64,000 nucleotides of DNA from Chitinophagaceae bacterium (GTDB taxonomy: Bacteria > Bacteroidota > Bacteroidia > Chitinophagales > Chitinophagaceae), in NCBI GenBank assembly GCA_028288585.1, contig JAQBNL010000001.1:1-64000 (forward strand), given 5' to 3'. The notes beneath the pieces are model-generated. The model was given only the letters and a program-made list of their open reading frames with translations, was not told the origin of the DNA and made no database searches. The first letter of the stretch is position 1, and every line of letters starts with the position of its first letter. Position numbers and translations under genes: made by a program. This document shows positions 30,208-39,298 of this stretch, one piece after another.

Positions 30208-31007
30208 GATCCCAACTACATATACAAGCTGCATTGCGTGGAGATATAACTTATCTGGAAAAAGCTTATTGCACACAGCCTTTTAAAATAGCCGATATTA
30301 CTGAAGATAAAAATGATGAAACGCTGCGCCTGATGCTTATGAGCTCATCACCTGGTATTTTGGATGGTGATGAGTACGATTGGAAAATTAATATAGGAGA
30401 AGATTGCACACTGCAACTTCAAACGCAATCTTTTCAGCGCCTGTTTAGTATGAAGAAAACTGCTTCACAAACAATCGAAGTCCGTCAAGGTAACGGATCA
30501 TCGTTTTGTTTTTTACCGCATCCTGTTGTGCCGCACGAGGCATCTTCTTTTTCTTCAAAAAGTAAAATATTTCTTTCTGATGGTTGCAGTCTTGTTTGGG
30601 GTGAAGTGCTTACCTGCGGAAGAAAATTAAATGGTGAAGTATTTAAATTTTCAAAGTATCATACTACAACAGAAATTTTCATCAACAATAAACTGGCGAT
30701 CAAAGAAAATTTATTGATCAATCCCTCCATTATCAATGTAAAGGCCATTGGTCAATTAGAAGGATACACACACCAGGCAACATTTATCTTTCTTAAAGAG
30801 AAAGTTCCTGTAAATGATTTGATAAAAGATATCAGCAATTATTTATCAACTGAAAATGAAATTATTTTTGGCATAAGCGCCGCACCTGTAAATGGTTTTA
30901 TTGTAAGATTACTCGGATGTAAAGCAGAGCAGTTATATGCCTGCCTTAAATTAATTGCCGAAAAAATTCCTGTCTCCGCCAATAAAAAAATTGAGTATGC
31001 AGGGTGA
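30204..31007 (+). CDS. ureD: Urease accessory protein UreD
   Basis: This 267-residue protein is the scaffold that binds urease directly during nickel insertion. The family is divergent, but [28 protein letters not shown] and the [13 protein letters not shown] segment are characteristic, and the place after ureG is standard. It starts at an ATGA overlap with ureG and ends one base before the ATG of the downstream permease gene. Confidence 0.9.
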   Translation: MRSQLHIQAALRGDITYLEKAYCTQPFKIADITEDKNDETLRLMLMSSSPGILDGDEYDWKINIGEDCTLQLQTQSFQRLFSMKKTASQTIEVRQGNGSSFCFLPHPVVPHEASSFSSKSKIFLSDGCSLVWGEVLTCGRKLNGEVFKFSKYHTTTEIFINNKLAIKENLLINPSIINVKAIGQLEGYTHQATFIFLKEKVPVNDLIKDISNYLSTENEIIFGISAAPVNGFIVRLLGCKAEQLYACLKLIAEKIPVSANKKIEYAG

Positions 31008-31008
31008 A

Positions 31009-31698
31009 ATGGAAATATTAATAGTAGCTGCTGTATCAATTGCATGCCTGCATACTGTTACCGGGCCTGACCATTACCTTCCATTTATTGCATTATCAAG
31101 ATCACGTGGTTGGTCTTTTTCAAAAACAATTTTCTGGACCATCTTCTGCGGGTGCGGACATGTATGGAGTTCTGTATTACTTGGCCTTGGCGGTGCAGCT
31201 ATAGGCTGGTCCTTATCAAAAGTTTCATTATTTGAAAACATACGCGGCGGTATTGCCGGCTGGTGCATGCTGCTCTTTGGCTTGTGTTACGGCCTTTGGG
31301 GTTTATATCGTGCAAAACAAAATAAAGCGCACAAACATTTTGATATGTATGAAGATGGCGCTATGTATGTTTACGAACATAAGCATGGGCAACCCGTACC
31401 CATGAAAGAACGGCATAAGGTTACGCCCTGGGTAATGTTTATTATTTTTCTCCTGGGGCCTTGTGAGCCTATGATACCGCTGCTTTATTTTCCCGCTGCT
31501 AAAAACTCCTGGTGGGGAATGATGATGCTGGTAATAGTTTATACAGTTTGCACATTGCTAACAATGACAATTATGGTAGTGCTTGGTTATTTTGGAATTG
31601 CATTTATTAAAACTGAAAAACTGGAACGTTACATGCATGCTATCGGCGGGCTGACAGTTTTTATTTGCGGAACAGGAATGATTTTTATGAGCTGGTAG
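31009..31698 (+). CDS. Probable nickel permease (UreH/NicO-like)
   Basis: This protein of 229 residues is a six-helix inner-membrane transporter next to urease genes. The first helix carries H15 and D21-H22 in HTVTGPDH, resembling the histidine/aspartate motif of nickel-cobalt permeases but with one extra residue between H and DH. A cytosolic or periplasmic loop around residues 105-140 is rich in histidine (AHKHF, YEHKH, KERHK), likely binding metal. The start is placed at the ATG at 31009, just after the ureD stop; an in-frame ATG at 30997 is also possible. Supplying nickel for urease is the likely job; TSUP-like transporters are distant alternatives. Confidence 0.75.
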   Translation: MEILIVAAVSIACLHTVTGPDHYLPFIALSRSRGWSFSKTIFWTIFCGCGHVWSSVLLGLGGAAIGWSLSKVSLFENIRGGIAGWCMLLFGLCYGLWGLYRAKQNKAHKHFDMYEDGAMYVYEHKHGQPVPMKERHKVTPWVMFIIFLLGPCEPMIPLLYFPAAKNSWWGMMMLVIVYTVCTLLTMTIMVVLGYFGIAFIKTEKLERYMHAIGGLTVFICGTGMIFMSW

Positions 31699-31761
31699 GC
31701 TTTCATTCTTAACCAGGCAGCCTTTCCCATTACTTTCTATAAAAATTTGATATGATTATAG

Positions 31762-31788
31762 GCAACCATCTGCTATACTTATCCGTAT
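31762..31788 (+). promoter_or_regulatory. Candidate ECF-sigma promoter, sugar transferase gene
   Basis: GCAACC at 31762-31767 is followed after exactly 16 bases by CGTAT at 31784-31788. The spacing and the AAC/CGT cores fit minus-35 and minus-10 boxes of extracytoplasmic-function sigma factors. Transcription would begin near 31795, giving a leader of about 16 bases to the ATG at 31811. The same element recurs upstream of other polysaccharide genes in this window. Confidence 0.65.
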
Positions 31789-31810
31789 TGAATTGCAAGA
31801 ATGATATTGC

Positions 31811-32578
31811 ATGGATAAAATTTCTTTACCGGGTAATTTTTCTCAATCTTTTCCGGATATATCTTCAAAAGAAGAAAATTTTACAGCTATTAATCCTGTA
31901 AGGATTACCTGTGAGAATATTTATTTAAACAGAGAAAATTTAAATACCCAACTGCCAGGTAGTACAATACCGCTGGAAAACATTTGGAATTTTAGTATAA
32001 AGCGTTGCTTTGATGTTTTACTCTCTCTTATCTTAATTGTATTTATACTTTCATGGCTTATTCCGCTTTTAGCCATATTAATAAAACTGGATTCGCGGGG
32101 GCCCGTTTTCTTTTTGCAAAAAAGAAATAAAAATGGCGGCCGTTTGTTTACCTGTATAAAATTTCGCAGCATGTTTGTAAATAAAGATGCGGATACATTA
32201 GTTGCCTGTGAAAATGATAAAAGAATAACACGGTTTGGAAAATTTCTGCGCAACTACCATGTAGATGAGCTCCCCCAGCTTTTTAATGTGTTAACCGGCG
32301 ATATGTCAATTATTGGCCCCCGCCCACACATGATAAGTGAAAATCTACTATACGGCAACCTGCTTCCGGAGTATACTTACAGGCATACTGTAAAGCCCGG
32401 CATTACCGGGCTCGCTCAATCCCTCGGTAACTTTGGTTCCACTAACAGCCTGGAAAAAGTAAAGGAAAGAGTGCGCCTTGATATCCTGTATATAAATAAA
32501 TGGTCTTTGGGTATGGATATAAAAATTCTATTCCGCACCTCATTAATAATGTTAGGCTTTGCGGAGATTAATAAATAA
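31811..32578 (+). CDS. Initiating sugar transferase (polyprenyl-phosphate glycosylphosphotransferase)
   Basis: This 255-residue membrane enzyme moves a sugar-1-phosphate to undecaprenyl phosphate, the first step of polysaccharide repeat assembly. A polar N-terminus of about 60 residues precedes one membrane helix (IKRCFDVLLSLILIVF onward). The catalytic domain has KFRSM, the DELPQLFNVLTGDMSIIGPRP block and VKPGITGLAQ. It is the short WecP/PglC-core type rather than the five-helix WcaJ form. It opens the polysaccharide locus under its own ECF-like promoter and is followed by an ABC exporter after 41 bases. The sugar is not predictable. Confidence 0.9.
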   Translation: MDKISLPGNFSQSFPDISSKEENFTAINPVRITCENIYLNRENLNTQLPGSTIPLENIWNFSIKRCFDVLLSLILIVFILSWLIPLLAILIKLDSRGPVFFLQKRNKNGGRLFTCIKFRSMFVNKDADTLVACENDKRITRFGKFLRNYHVDELPQLFNVLTGDMSIIGPRPHMISENLLYGNLLPEYTYRHTVKPGITGLAQSLGNFGSTNSLEKVKERVRLDILYINKWSLGMDIKILFRTSLIMLGFAEINK

Positions 32579-32619
32579 CAATTTTTTACCCGGATTTATA
32601 TCATATTCAATGAAAATAA

Positions 32620-34281
32620 TTGAAGCAGACTATAAAAAATATTCTTACAATTCTCACACAAAAAGAAAAAAAGAAATTTTTTAAGCTTGTTATATTTGAT
32701 GTTATTATCAGTGCATCGGATATATTATTTTTAATTGCGCTGCTGTTTGTTATAAACTTCTATACCCAGTCACATCATTCACTAAAATTTTCAAAATTTC
32801 CTTATAACACTTTTGAGAGATACCCGCTCCTGTTGATAACAGCCTTCTTTATTTTATTCAGCATAAAAAACCTGTGTGGGTTTTTTATTTTCAGTATGCA
32901 GTATAAGTTTGTATATGGAGTGGCATCCAGGCTGTCAAAAAATAAATTATTACATTACCTGGAAGGAAGTTACAGCGATTATATTAATGTTGATTCCGCA
33001 GTTTACACACGCAAAATAAGTCAGCAACCAATTGAATTCAGCCACTATGTATTAAGAGGGCTGCAACAAATTATCAGCCAGGCAGTATTAATTTTCTTTA
33101 CCGTTATTGCTGTAATTATTTTTAATATAATATTATTTCCCCTGCTTTTTCTTATACTGGTACCGCCAATATTTTTGCTTGCCCTAATAATGAAAAAGAA
33201 ACTCAGTGCTTCCCGTATTTTAGGTAAAAGCACCAGTGAGAAAGCAATTCAACATTTAAAGGAAGCTTTGGCAGGCTTTATCGAAAGCAATATTTATGGC
33301 AAAAGAGATTTCTTTACAGGGAGGTATCATAAGTTCCAGTCAAAACTAAACAGCTATCTTTCTGAACAGCAGGTTATACAAAATTTACCACCACGCTTAA
33401 TTGAAGTTTTTGCAATTTTTGGATTATTACTGCTGGTACTACTAAATTCTTACCTCACAAACTCACAAACAATTACAGTAATAACTATTGGAGCTTTTAT
33501 GGCAGCGGCTTATAAAATAATTCCCGGCATTGTAAAAATTTTAAACAGCATGAGCCAGATAAAAACGTATTCATATACCACTGCTGATTTGTTGAAGGAT
33601 ACAGATTGTAAAATACAACAACGCCCCAATACGGGAGCCATACATTCAATAGAATTTGCTAAAGTATGCTTTGGATATGAAAAGAAAGCAGTAGTAAATA
33701 ATTTTTGTTTAACAGTGAATAAAGGAGATTTTATTGGCATCGCTGGCAGGTCAGGAAAAGGAAAAACAACATTAATAAATCTATTGCTTGGCTTTTTAAC
33801 CCCTTCCAAAGGGAATATTCTTATTAATAATATTTCAACAAAAGATACAGACAGGAAAAAATACTGGGGGCGTATTTCGTATGTAAAGCAATCCGCATTC
33901 CTTGTTCACGATTCTATTTTAAAAAACATTACGCTTGAAGAAAATGAATATGACAGTAAAAAATTTGCCCAGGTAATATCAGTTACCGGCGTTGATGAGT
34001 TGATAAATACTCCAGGCAATGTTTTGAATATAAATATAACAGAAGATGGAAAAAATATCAGCGGCGGCCAGCGCCAGAGAATTATTCTTGCCAGGGCCTT
34101 GTATAAAGATTTCGACCTTCTTATTTTGGATGAACCTTTTAACGAGCTTGACGGGGAAGCTGAAGAGCAGCTATTAAGACATCTTCAACAAATATCGGGA
34201 GAAGGCAAAACGGTTGTGCTTATCACGCATAATAAAACAGCACTTTCTTTTTGCAATAAGAAAATTAACCTAGATGAATAG
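32620..34281 (+). CDS. ABC exporter with fused ATPase, PglK/MsbA-like
   Basis: This 553-residue half-transporter has a membrane domain of about six helices (residues 20-310) and an ATPase domain with Walker A GRSGKGKTT near residue 375, the ISGGQRQR signature near 480 and Walker B LLILDEP near 500. The N-terminus (LTQKEKKKFF) resembles PglK-type flippases of lipid-linked oligosaccharides. The start is a TTG at 32620; the nearby ATG at 32610 is in another frame and stops after 24 codons. It overlaps the following glycosyltransferase gene by 8 bases. It probably flips a lipid-linked glycan or exports a related product; the locus also has a Wzx flippase. Confidence 0.85.
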   Translation: MKQTIKNILTILTQKEKKKFFKLVIFDVIISASDILFLIALLFVINFYTQSHHSLKFSKFPYNTFERYPLLLITAFFILFSIKNLCGFFIFSMQYKFVYGVASRLSKNKLLHYLEGSYSDYINVDSAVYTRKISQQPIEFSHYVLRGLQQIISQAVLIFFTVIAVIIFNIILFPLLFLILVPPIFLLALIMKKKLSASRILGKSTSEKAIQHLKEALAGFIESNIYGKRDFFTGRYHKFQSKLNSYLSEQQVIQNLPPRLIEVFAIFGLLLLVLLNSYLTNSQTITVITIGAFMAAAYKIIPGIVKILNSMSQIKTYSYTTADLLKDTDCKIQQRPNTGAIHSIEFAKVCFGYEKKAVVNNFCLTVNKGDFIGIAGRSGKGKTTLINLLLGFLTPSKGNILINNISTKDTDRKKYWGRISYVKQSAFLVHDSILKNITLEENEYDSKKFAQVISVTGVDELINTPGNVLNINITEDGKNISGGQRQRIILARALYKDFDLLILDEPFNELDGEAEEQLLRHLQQISGEGKTVVLITHNKTALSFCNKKINLDE

Positions 34282-35329
34282 TGCCTCCAACACATTGATA
34301 ATTCTTACTCCCGGGTTTCCTGCAAATGAAGCAGACACAACCTGTCTTCCACCACAGCAAATACTTGTAAAAGCTTTAAACAAAATTTATCCCCACCTGG
34401 ATATTATTATTTTAACGTTCGAATATCCTTTTTTTAAAGGCACCTATAAATGGAATAACAATACCATTATTAGTTTCAACGGATGGAAAAAAGGAAAGGT
34501 TTCTAAATTACTGGTATGGTATTCTGCCTGGAGAACATTGAAAAAAATAAAAAAGGAAAATAATATTGTTGGGATAATTAGTTTTTGGTCAGGTGAATGT
34601 GCATTGATAGGAAAATACTTTGCGAAGCTTCACAGGATAAAACAATACACCTGGATACTGGGACAGGATGCAAAAAAAGGCAATAAATATTTTTCATTAA
34701 TCAAACCTTCTGCTGATAGCCTGGTTGCGGTGTCTGATGGTATTGCTGAAGAAGTTTTTAAAAATTATACTGTTAAACCGGCGCATGTTATTCCAATCGG
34801 GATTGATGTTTCAATGTTTACACAGCGCCAATATAAACGGGATATTGATGTATTGGGCGCAGGCTCATTTATCAAATTAAAAAGGTATGATTTGTTTATA
34901 CAGGTTATAAGTGAACTTATTTTCGATTTCCCTGGAATAAATGCACTCGCCTGCGGAAAGGGGGATGAAAAGGATAAACTGCAGAACCTTATCCATGATT
35001 TAAATCTACAAAACAATGTAAAATTAACCGGTGAAGTAGGTCATCTGGAAGTAATCCACCTGATGCAGCGGGCAAAAATTTTTCTCCATACATCATCTTA
35101 TGAAGGTTTTGGCTCAGTGTGTTCCGAAGCTTTGTATGCAGGCTGTCATGTAATTAGTTTTTGCAAACCAATGAAGAAGAATATTGAACACTGGCATATA
35201 GTTAATTCCAAAGAGGAGATGATAAAAAAGGTATGTGACATTTTAAAGGATTCTCATATAGAACATAACCCGGTATTATTTTGCCCGGTAGAAAATACGG
35301 CAAAATCATTTATGGAGCTATGTAGATAA
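34274..35329 (+). CDS. Glycosyltransferase, GT4-like
   Basis: This 351-residue GT-B glycosyltransferase builds the polysaccharide repeat at the cytosolic face of the membrane. The C-terminal half carries the nucleotide-sugar site: VIPIGIDVSMF, VLGAGSFIKLKRYDLFI and the E-x7-E motif in SYEGFGSVCSEALYAG. The N-terminal acceptor domain is divergent. It overlaps the ABC exporter gene and converges on the next gene with a 12-base overlap at their 3' ends. Donor and acceptor are unknown. Confidence 0.88.
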   Translation: MNSASNTLIILTPGFPANEADTTCLPPQQILVKALNKIYPHLDIIILTFEYPFFKGTYKWNNNTIISFNGWKKGKVSKLLVWYSAWRTLKKIKKENNIVGIISFWSGECALIGKYFAKLHRIKQYTWILGQDAKKGNKYFSLIKPSADSLVAVSDGIAEEVFKNYTVKPAHVIPIGIDVSMFTQRQYKRDIDVLGAGSFIKLKRYDLFIQVISELIFDFPGINALACGKGDEKDKLQNLIHDLNLQNNVKLTGEVGHLEVIHLMQRAKIFLHTSSYEGFGSVCSEALYAGCHVISFCKPMKKNIEHWHIVNSKEEMIKKVCDILKDSHIEHNPVLFCPVENTAKSFMELCR

Positions 35330-36412
35330 AAGTGAAGTAAAACGTTTTGCAATTGCACCGGGAGAAAGATTTTCTTTAAAATATATTTCTACATCGGCAG
35401 ACAATTTATTTTTATCAATCGTGGCAGTCGTTAATAATTTTTCAAAAAAATTATCTGTATTACCAGCCTCATAATACAATCCATATTTCCCTTTCTCAAT
35501 TACTTTTAACGCTGCAGGAATTGTAGTAACTATAGGTATACAGCCGCACGACATGGCTTCTAACAATGCAATACTGCCACCTTCTTTATGGCTTCCTGAA
35601 ATGTAAAAATCTGCTGCACTATACCATGTAGCCAGTTCATGATGCGGAATGTGACCATGAAGAAAAACTGATTGGCTGAGCAATGGATTTCCCCTAATTA
35701 TTTTTTCCATTTCCGGTAACAGTTCTTCGGTTTGATAAATCATGTGTAACCGGGCTGAAGGATTGCCAGGTAAATATTTTTCAAATCCATTCAAAACGGT
35801 TAATGGGTCTTTATTTTTTTCCAGCCTTCCAACCCATAAAAAATTTGTAAACCCGCTCATCAAAAGTTGCCGCTTACTTTGTTCTTTATCAAGCCGTGAA
35901 AAATAGCTGGAGTTTGCAGGTATCTCGTAGCATTTATTTTTATTGCTTATAATTTTTGCGTCCAGCCATTCAGCTGCGTTTCCCATGGAAGTAAAATGAT
36001 ACGCATCAACATATTTACCTGCTATCTTTTGCAAAACTTTTTTGAAACCTGTGGATGGCTTGTCAGCATGATGTTCCAAAATAATCTTTACTTTTTCCCC
36101 TAAGCGCCATCTTAACTGTATTACCTGTAATGGAAAATGAAACCCGGGAACCACTACTACGTCTGGATTTAGTTGTTTAATAAAGGAATGGAACCGCCGG
36201 GGAAAATGGAATTTTTTGTTTGGCTCCAAAAAGTAATATTGCACACCATTGCAAACATAATTTCCGGTATATCCAATTTGCCCAACATAGCTAACTGTAT
36301 TATTATGGCTGAGAGCCTCCATGATAACTGCAGATGGTTTGATTCTATTAACCCATTGCCGGGGGGAAGTATATCCTGGTAAATAATTATAGCTGATAAA
36401 AACTATTTTCAT
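35318..36412 (-). CDS. Glycosyltransferase, GT4-like
   Basis: This 364-residue GT-B glycosyltransferase has the sugar-nucleotide region FLWVGRLEKNKDPLTVL and the E-x7-E motif in SHKEGGSIALLEAMSCG. The start is set at the ATG at 36412 (MKIVFISYNYLPG), since a longer frame would add six hydrophobic residues from a TTG. It lies opposite to its neighbours, convergent with the previous glycosyltransferase gene and divergent from the methyltransferase gene at 36487. The 74-base divergent gap has CGTAT on this strand but no GCAACC at the right distance. Confidence 0.87.
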   Translation of the reverse strand: MKIVFISYNYLPGYTSPRQWVNRIKPSAVIMEALSHNNTVSYVGQIGYTGNYVCNGVQYYFLEPNKKFHFPRRFHSFIKQLNPDVVVVPGFHFPLQVIQLRWRLGEKVKIILEHHADKPSTGFKKVLQKIAGKYVDAYHFTSMGNAAEWLDAKIISNKNKCYEIPANSSYFSRLDKEQSKRQLLMSGFTNFLWVGRLEKNKDPLTVLNGFEKYLPGNPSARLHMIYQTEELLPEMEKIIRGNPLLSQSVFLHGHIPHHELATWYSAADFYISGSHKEGGSIALLEAMSCGCIPIVTTIPAALKVIEKGKYGLYYEAGNTDNFFEKLLTTATIDKNKLSADVEIYFKENLSPGAIAKRFTSLLST

Positions 36413-36486
36413 AAAGAGAAATATCAACAATCAACGACTGTTACGAAAATACGATATAAACAATCGCTAATTTTACGGGATACATT

Positions 36487-37206
36487 ATGCCTCACAATTC
36501 TGCTGATAATTATTCTTTGACCTCCGAAAAAAATATTTTTTATTATGATATGATTGCTGCTGAGTATAACCAGTTATTGGATAAGGAAGATTTTAATAAA
36601 GAAGTTAGAAAAGAGATGTCAGAAAAATTTAGAAGCATTGTAACACCCGGCTTAGTGCTCGATTTTGGCGGAGGAACAGGGAAAGACCTGGATTGGTTAA
36701 CAGGCAATAATTACCAGGTTATTTTTTGTGAGCCCTCAAAAGGAATGAGAGAACATGCTATCAGTTACGAACAAAATATTTTACATAGCAGCCGGATAAC
36801 TTTTTTGGATGATACTAAAACCAATTTTTTGGAATGGAATACGCAATCTCCATTTTTGCAGGTAGATGCAGTGCTCGCCAACTTCGCAGTTATTAATTGT
36901 ATCCCAAATATTGATTTGTTATTCAAAAAAATTTCTTCGGTCATTAAGCCCGGCGGGCATGTTGTAGCGCTGGTTCTTAAAAATGATTTTAAAAAATTGC
37001 TGCGCTCAAATTTTAGAAATGTTTTAAAAGCCTTTCTTTATAAGAAACCGGTTACCGTGCAGGTTCAATATAAACAGCATGTGCAAACAGTTTATCTTTA
37101 TACGATGAAAGAAATTAAAAAAGCATCTAACAAATATTTTGATTTTCGCAGCGCTGAAACAATGGGTACATCAGGGTTTTGTTTGATTCACTTAACTGGA
37201 AAATGA
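36487..37206 (+). CDS. Class I SAM-dependent methyltransferase
   Basis: This 239-residue methyltransferase has motif I VLDFGGGTGKD (residues 57-67), an acidic motif II region (VIFCEPS) and the post-core ANFAVINCIPNIDLLF. The same core (NFAxxNC) is found in the methyltransferase at 44956-45777, so the two are paralogues on either side of the radical SAM genes. Its stop overlaps the start of the next gene by four bases (ATGA). The substrate is unknown; sugar, lipid-linked intermediate or a small metabolite are all possible. Confidence 0.85.
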   Translation: MPHNSADNYSLTSEKNIFYYDMIAAEYNQLLDKEDFNKEVRKEMSEKFRSIVTPGLVLDFGGGTGKDLDWLTGNNYQVIFCEPSKGMREHAISYEQNILHSSRITFLDDTKTNFLEWNTQSPFLQVDAVLANFAVINCIPNIDLLFKKISSVIKPGGHVVALVLKNDFKKLLRSNFRNVLKAFLYKKPVTVQVQYKQHVQTVYLYTMKEIKKASNKYFDFRSAETMGTSGFCLIHLTGK

Positions 37207-38138
37207 AGTCTCTGCTAAAGAAAATATTATTTGGAGATACGGCAGTAACCGAATATTCAACAATAACAATTGCAGGAGATATAAAGGAAAAAGCATACCT
37301 GCAAACTGCCTGCCAGGCTATTGATATTTCTACTGTTCACTGGCTGCTCTGCCTTGAACCCATAGTGATTGGTATATGGTTACAAAATCCGGAAGAAATA
37401 AAAGCGCTAAACACAAGTACAAGGCTTAAAATAATTTTTACTGATTCGGCAGGTGTAAATAAAAATACTACTGCCGTATTGGAGCTTCATCTGTTTAACA
37501 GCATTGAAGAAAATAATGGAACGCTTTTTTTGCTTAAGCTCACAAAATGCAAATTGCATCACCTCAATTTTATAAAAACACGTTTATTATTTTCCCGCTA
37601 TTATAAAAAGCCCGGTTTATCATTTAAGAAATTTAAATCATTAGTAGCCGGGTATAGCTATCCAAGAAAAGTAAGAATAGTGTCTTTTAAAGAAGAGAGT
37701 TATTATAATATTTTTCCAATGGACCTGGTGGGAGATATAAGCCACGTGAATCGATTTGTATTTGGACTAAGGCATACCAATATTGCACTTTCAAAGATTA
37801 TTGCCGCCGGCAAGCTTGTAATATCAGAGATATCTTATGAACATAAAAATATTATTTATCAATTGGGTAAGCATCATGGCGCCAGTCCGCCTTTAATTGG
37901 TGACCTGCCTTTTAAAGTGAGACAAACCAAAACCTATGGTTTTTATATTCCTGAATTTCCAGACAGCTATAAGGAGATTAAAATTCTTAAAACGCTCAAT
38001 TTAGGAAGTCATATGCTTATGTGGGGAGAAGTTATTAATGAAGAAGTATTAAAACCTCTTTTACCCGGTTTGTATCATATTCACTTTTTGCAATACCTGC
38101 ACCAGCAGGCAAAAGGATTTAACTATCCTTTGGTGTAA
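37203..38138 (+). CDS. Uncharacterised protein with possible flavin-reductase-like domain
   Basis: This 311-residue protein is not confidently recognised. The start is the ATG at 37203, overlapping the methyltransferase stop by four bases. The second half, roughly residues 160-300, reads like an FMN-binding split barrel of the flavin-reductase type: RIVSFKEESYYNIFPMD, then FVFGLRHTNIALSKII and KLVISEI. The first half has no motif I know and lacks a signal peptide. It converges on the amidohydrolase gene with a 16-base overlap. If the flavin domain is real, it could reduce flavin or B12 for the nearby radical enzymes; this is speculative. Confidence 0.5.
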   Translation: MKSLLKKILFGDTAVTEYSTITIAGDIKEKAYLQTACQAIDISTVHWLLCLEPIVIGIWLQNPEEIKALNTSTRLKIIFTDSAGVNKNTTAVLELHLFNSIEENNGTLFLLKLTKCKLHHLNFIKTRLLFSRYYKKPGLSFKKFKSLVAGYSYPRKVRIVSFKEESYYNIFPMDLVGDISHVNRFVFGLRHTNIALSKIIAAGKLVISEISYEHKNIIYQLGKHHGASPPLIGDLPFKVRQTKTYGFYIPEFPDSYKEIKILKTLNLGSHMLMWGEVINEEVLKPLLPGLYHIHFLQYLHQQAKGFNYPLV

Positions 38139-39298
38139 CTGGAAAATAAAGCAGGGGTATTGATGGGAAATATGGCTCTTGAATTAAAACTTTTAATATC
38201 CTTTATGAGCTTAGGTAAATTTCCCTGCACGTATTTATAAGCACCGTTAATTTCTATTTTAAAAAAATCTCTGAAAGCAAAATTTATTTCTTTTAACTGT
38301 GGGTACAGGCTTTCATCAAAAAGACGAATATTTCCTCTCTGTATCACCATAAGAATACTTTCAGGATTTACAGAGTAAAAGGAATTAAAGGAATTGTTTG
38401 CAAGCGTAACCACTATATCGGCATCCATTTTATTTTCAATAATCCCGGAATCGAGATTCCATATGGACGCAGGGATTGAAGTAACCATTTCAAAAAGTTC
38501 CGTATCATTTACAAGTCCCAATTCTCTTGCCTTTCGTAAATGGTCCCATATATTCCAGTTACTGGTTAATGTAGAATCAGTTCCAAAACACACCTGGGTT
38601 CGTTGTTTTAACCCGGCTACCCGTGCTGTTTTTTTTAATAAAAAATCATTTGACTGGGGACACCAAACCAATGCTTCAAATTTTGCCGCCTGTTCTTCGC
38701 TCATTGCAACACCGTGTATGGCTATTAATTTCCTGTTTAAAAAATTATATTTTATAAGTTCATCAATCTCATTATTTGCGTTAACCGTTGTTCCCTCTCC
38801 TGCATGAATAACACAAGGTTTATTTTTTTTAAGAGGATTATTAAGTTTTAGCTTCCAGTATTTTTCAAATTCTACTGAATGTAAGTTTTGCGTTTTTTGT
38901 AAAACATTAATCAGCGGCTTATTTATCTGCAAATATTTACCATGATTTACAACTGTTGTAACACCTGCTAAAAGATTTTTGTAAATCCCCCATTCAATTC
39001 TCAGTGGTTCCGGAATCTTTAAGACTTCAATAATTTCAGTTTTATACGTTTGCAGAATTGTATTTCCCCATTCAATATAACTCTCATATACCCGGTTACC
39101 CATTTGTGGAAAGCAATTAAAATCTAAATGGTCATGCGAATTAATAAGCCCGGGAAAAGCCAGCGCTTTATCAAAGTGCAATTGAAACGCATCGTCACTA
39201 CTATTTAAAACATTTGCTACAGCAACAATCTTTTCGCCGGTAATATTTATGCTGACTGCTTCATCACTGTTAAGAAGGCATACATTATTTAATACCAT
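38123..39298 (-). CDS. Amidohydrolase-superfamily enzyme (TRZ/ATZ-like)
   Basis: This 391-residue metal-dependent hydrolase has the HxH metal site in INSHDHLDFN (H55, H57), further ligands in VIHAGEGTT and IAIHGVAMS, and the catalytic aspartate in CFGTDSTLTSNWN, which places it with the TRZ/ATZ deaminase-like branch. It probably deaminates or hydrolyses a heterocycle or amide. It overlaps the upstream methyltransferase gene by 14 bases on the same strand, so the two form an operon under an ECF-like promoter. An amidohydrolase of this kind is out of place in a polysaccharide locus. Confidence 0.82.
   Translation of the reverse strand: MVLNNVCLLNSDEAVSINITGEKIVAVANVLNSSDDAFQLHFDKALAFPGLINSHDHLDFNCFPQMGNRVYESYIEWGNTILQTYKTEIIEVLKIPEPLRIEWGIYKNLLAGVTTVVNHGKYLQINKPLINVLQKTQNLHSVEFEKYWKLKLNNPLKKNKPCVIHAGEGTTVNANNEIDELIKYNFLNRKLIAIHGVAMSEEQAAKFEALVWCPQSNDFLLKKTARVAGLKQRTQVCFGTDSTLTSNWNIWDHLRKARELGLVNDTELFEMVTSIPASIWNLDSGIIENKMDADIVVTLANNSFNSFYSVNPESILMVIQRGNIRLFDESLYPQLKEINFAFRDFFKIEINGAYKYVQGNLPKLIKDIKSFNSRAIFPINTPALFSSYTKG

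Noticed and set aside
32610-32684. ATG-initiated frame before the ABC exporter
   Set aside because: It stops after 24 codons and is out of frame with the transporter, whose own N-terminus fits a TTG at 32620.
36413-36486. CGTAT on the - strand in the divergent gap before the glycosyltransferase gene
   Set aside because: The sequence 16 bases upstream is TAAAAT, not GCAACC, so it was not counted as a member of the promoter set.
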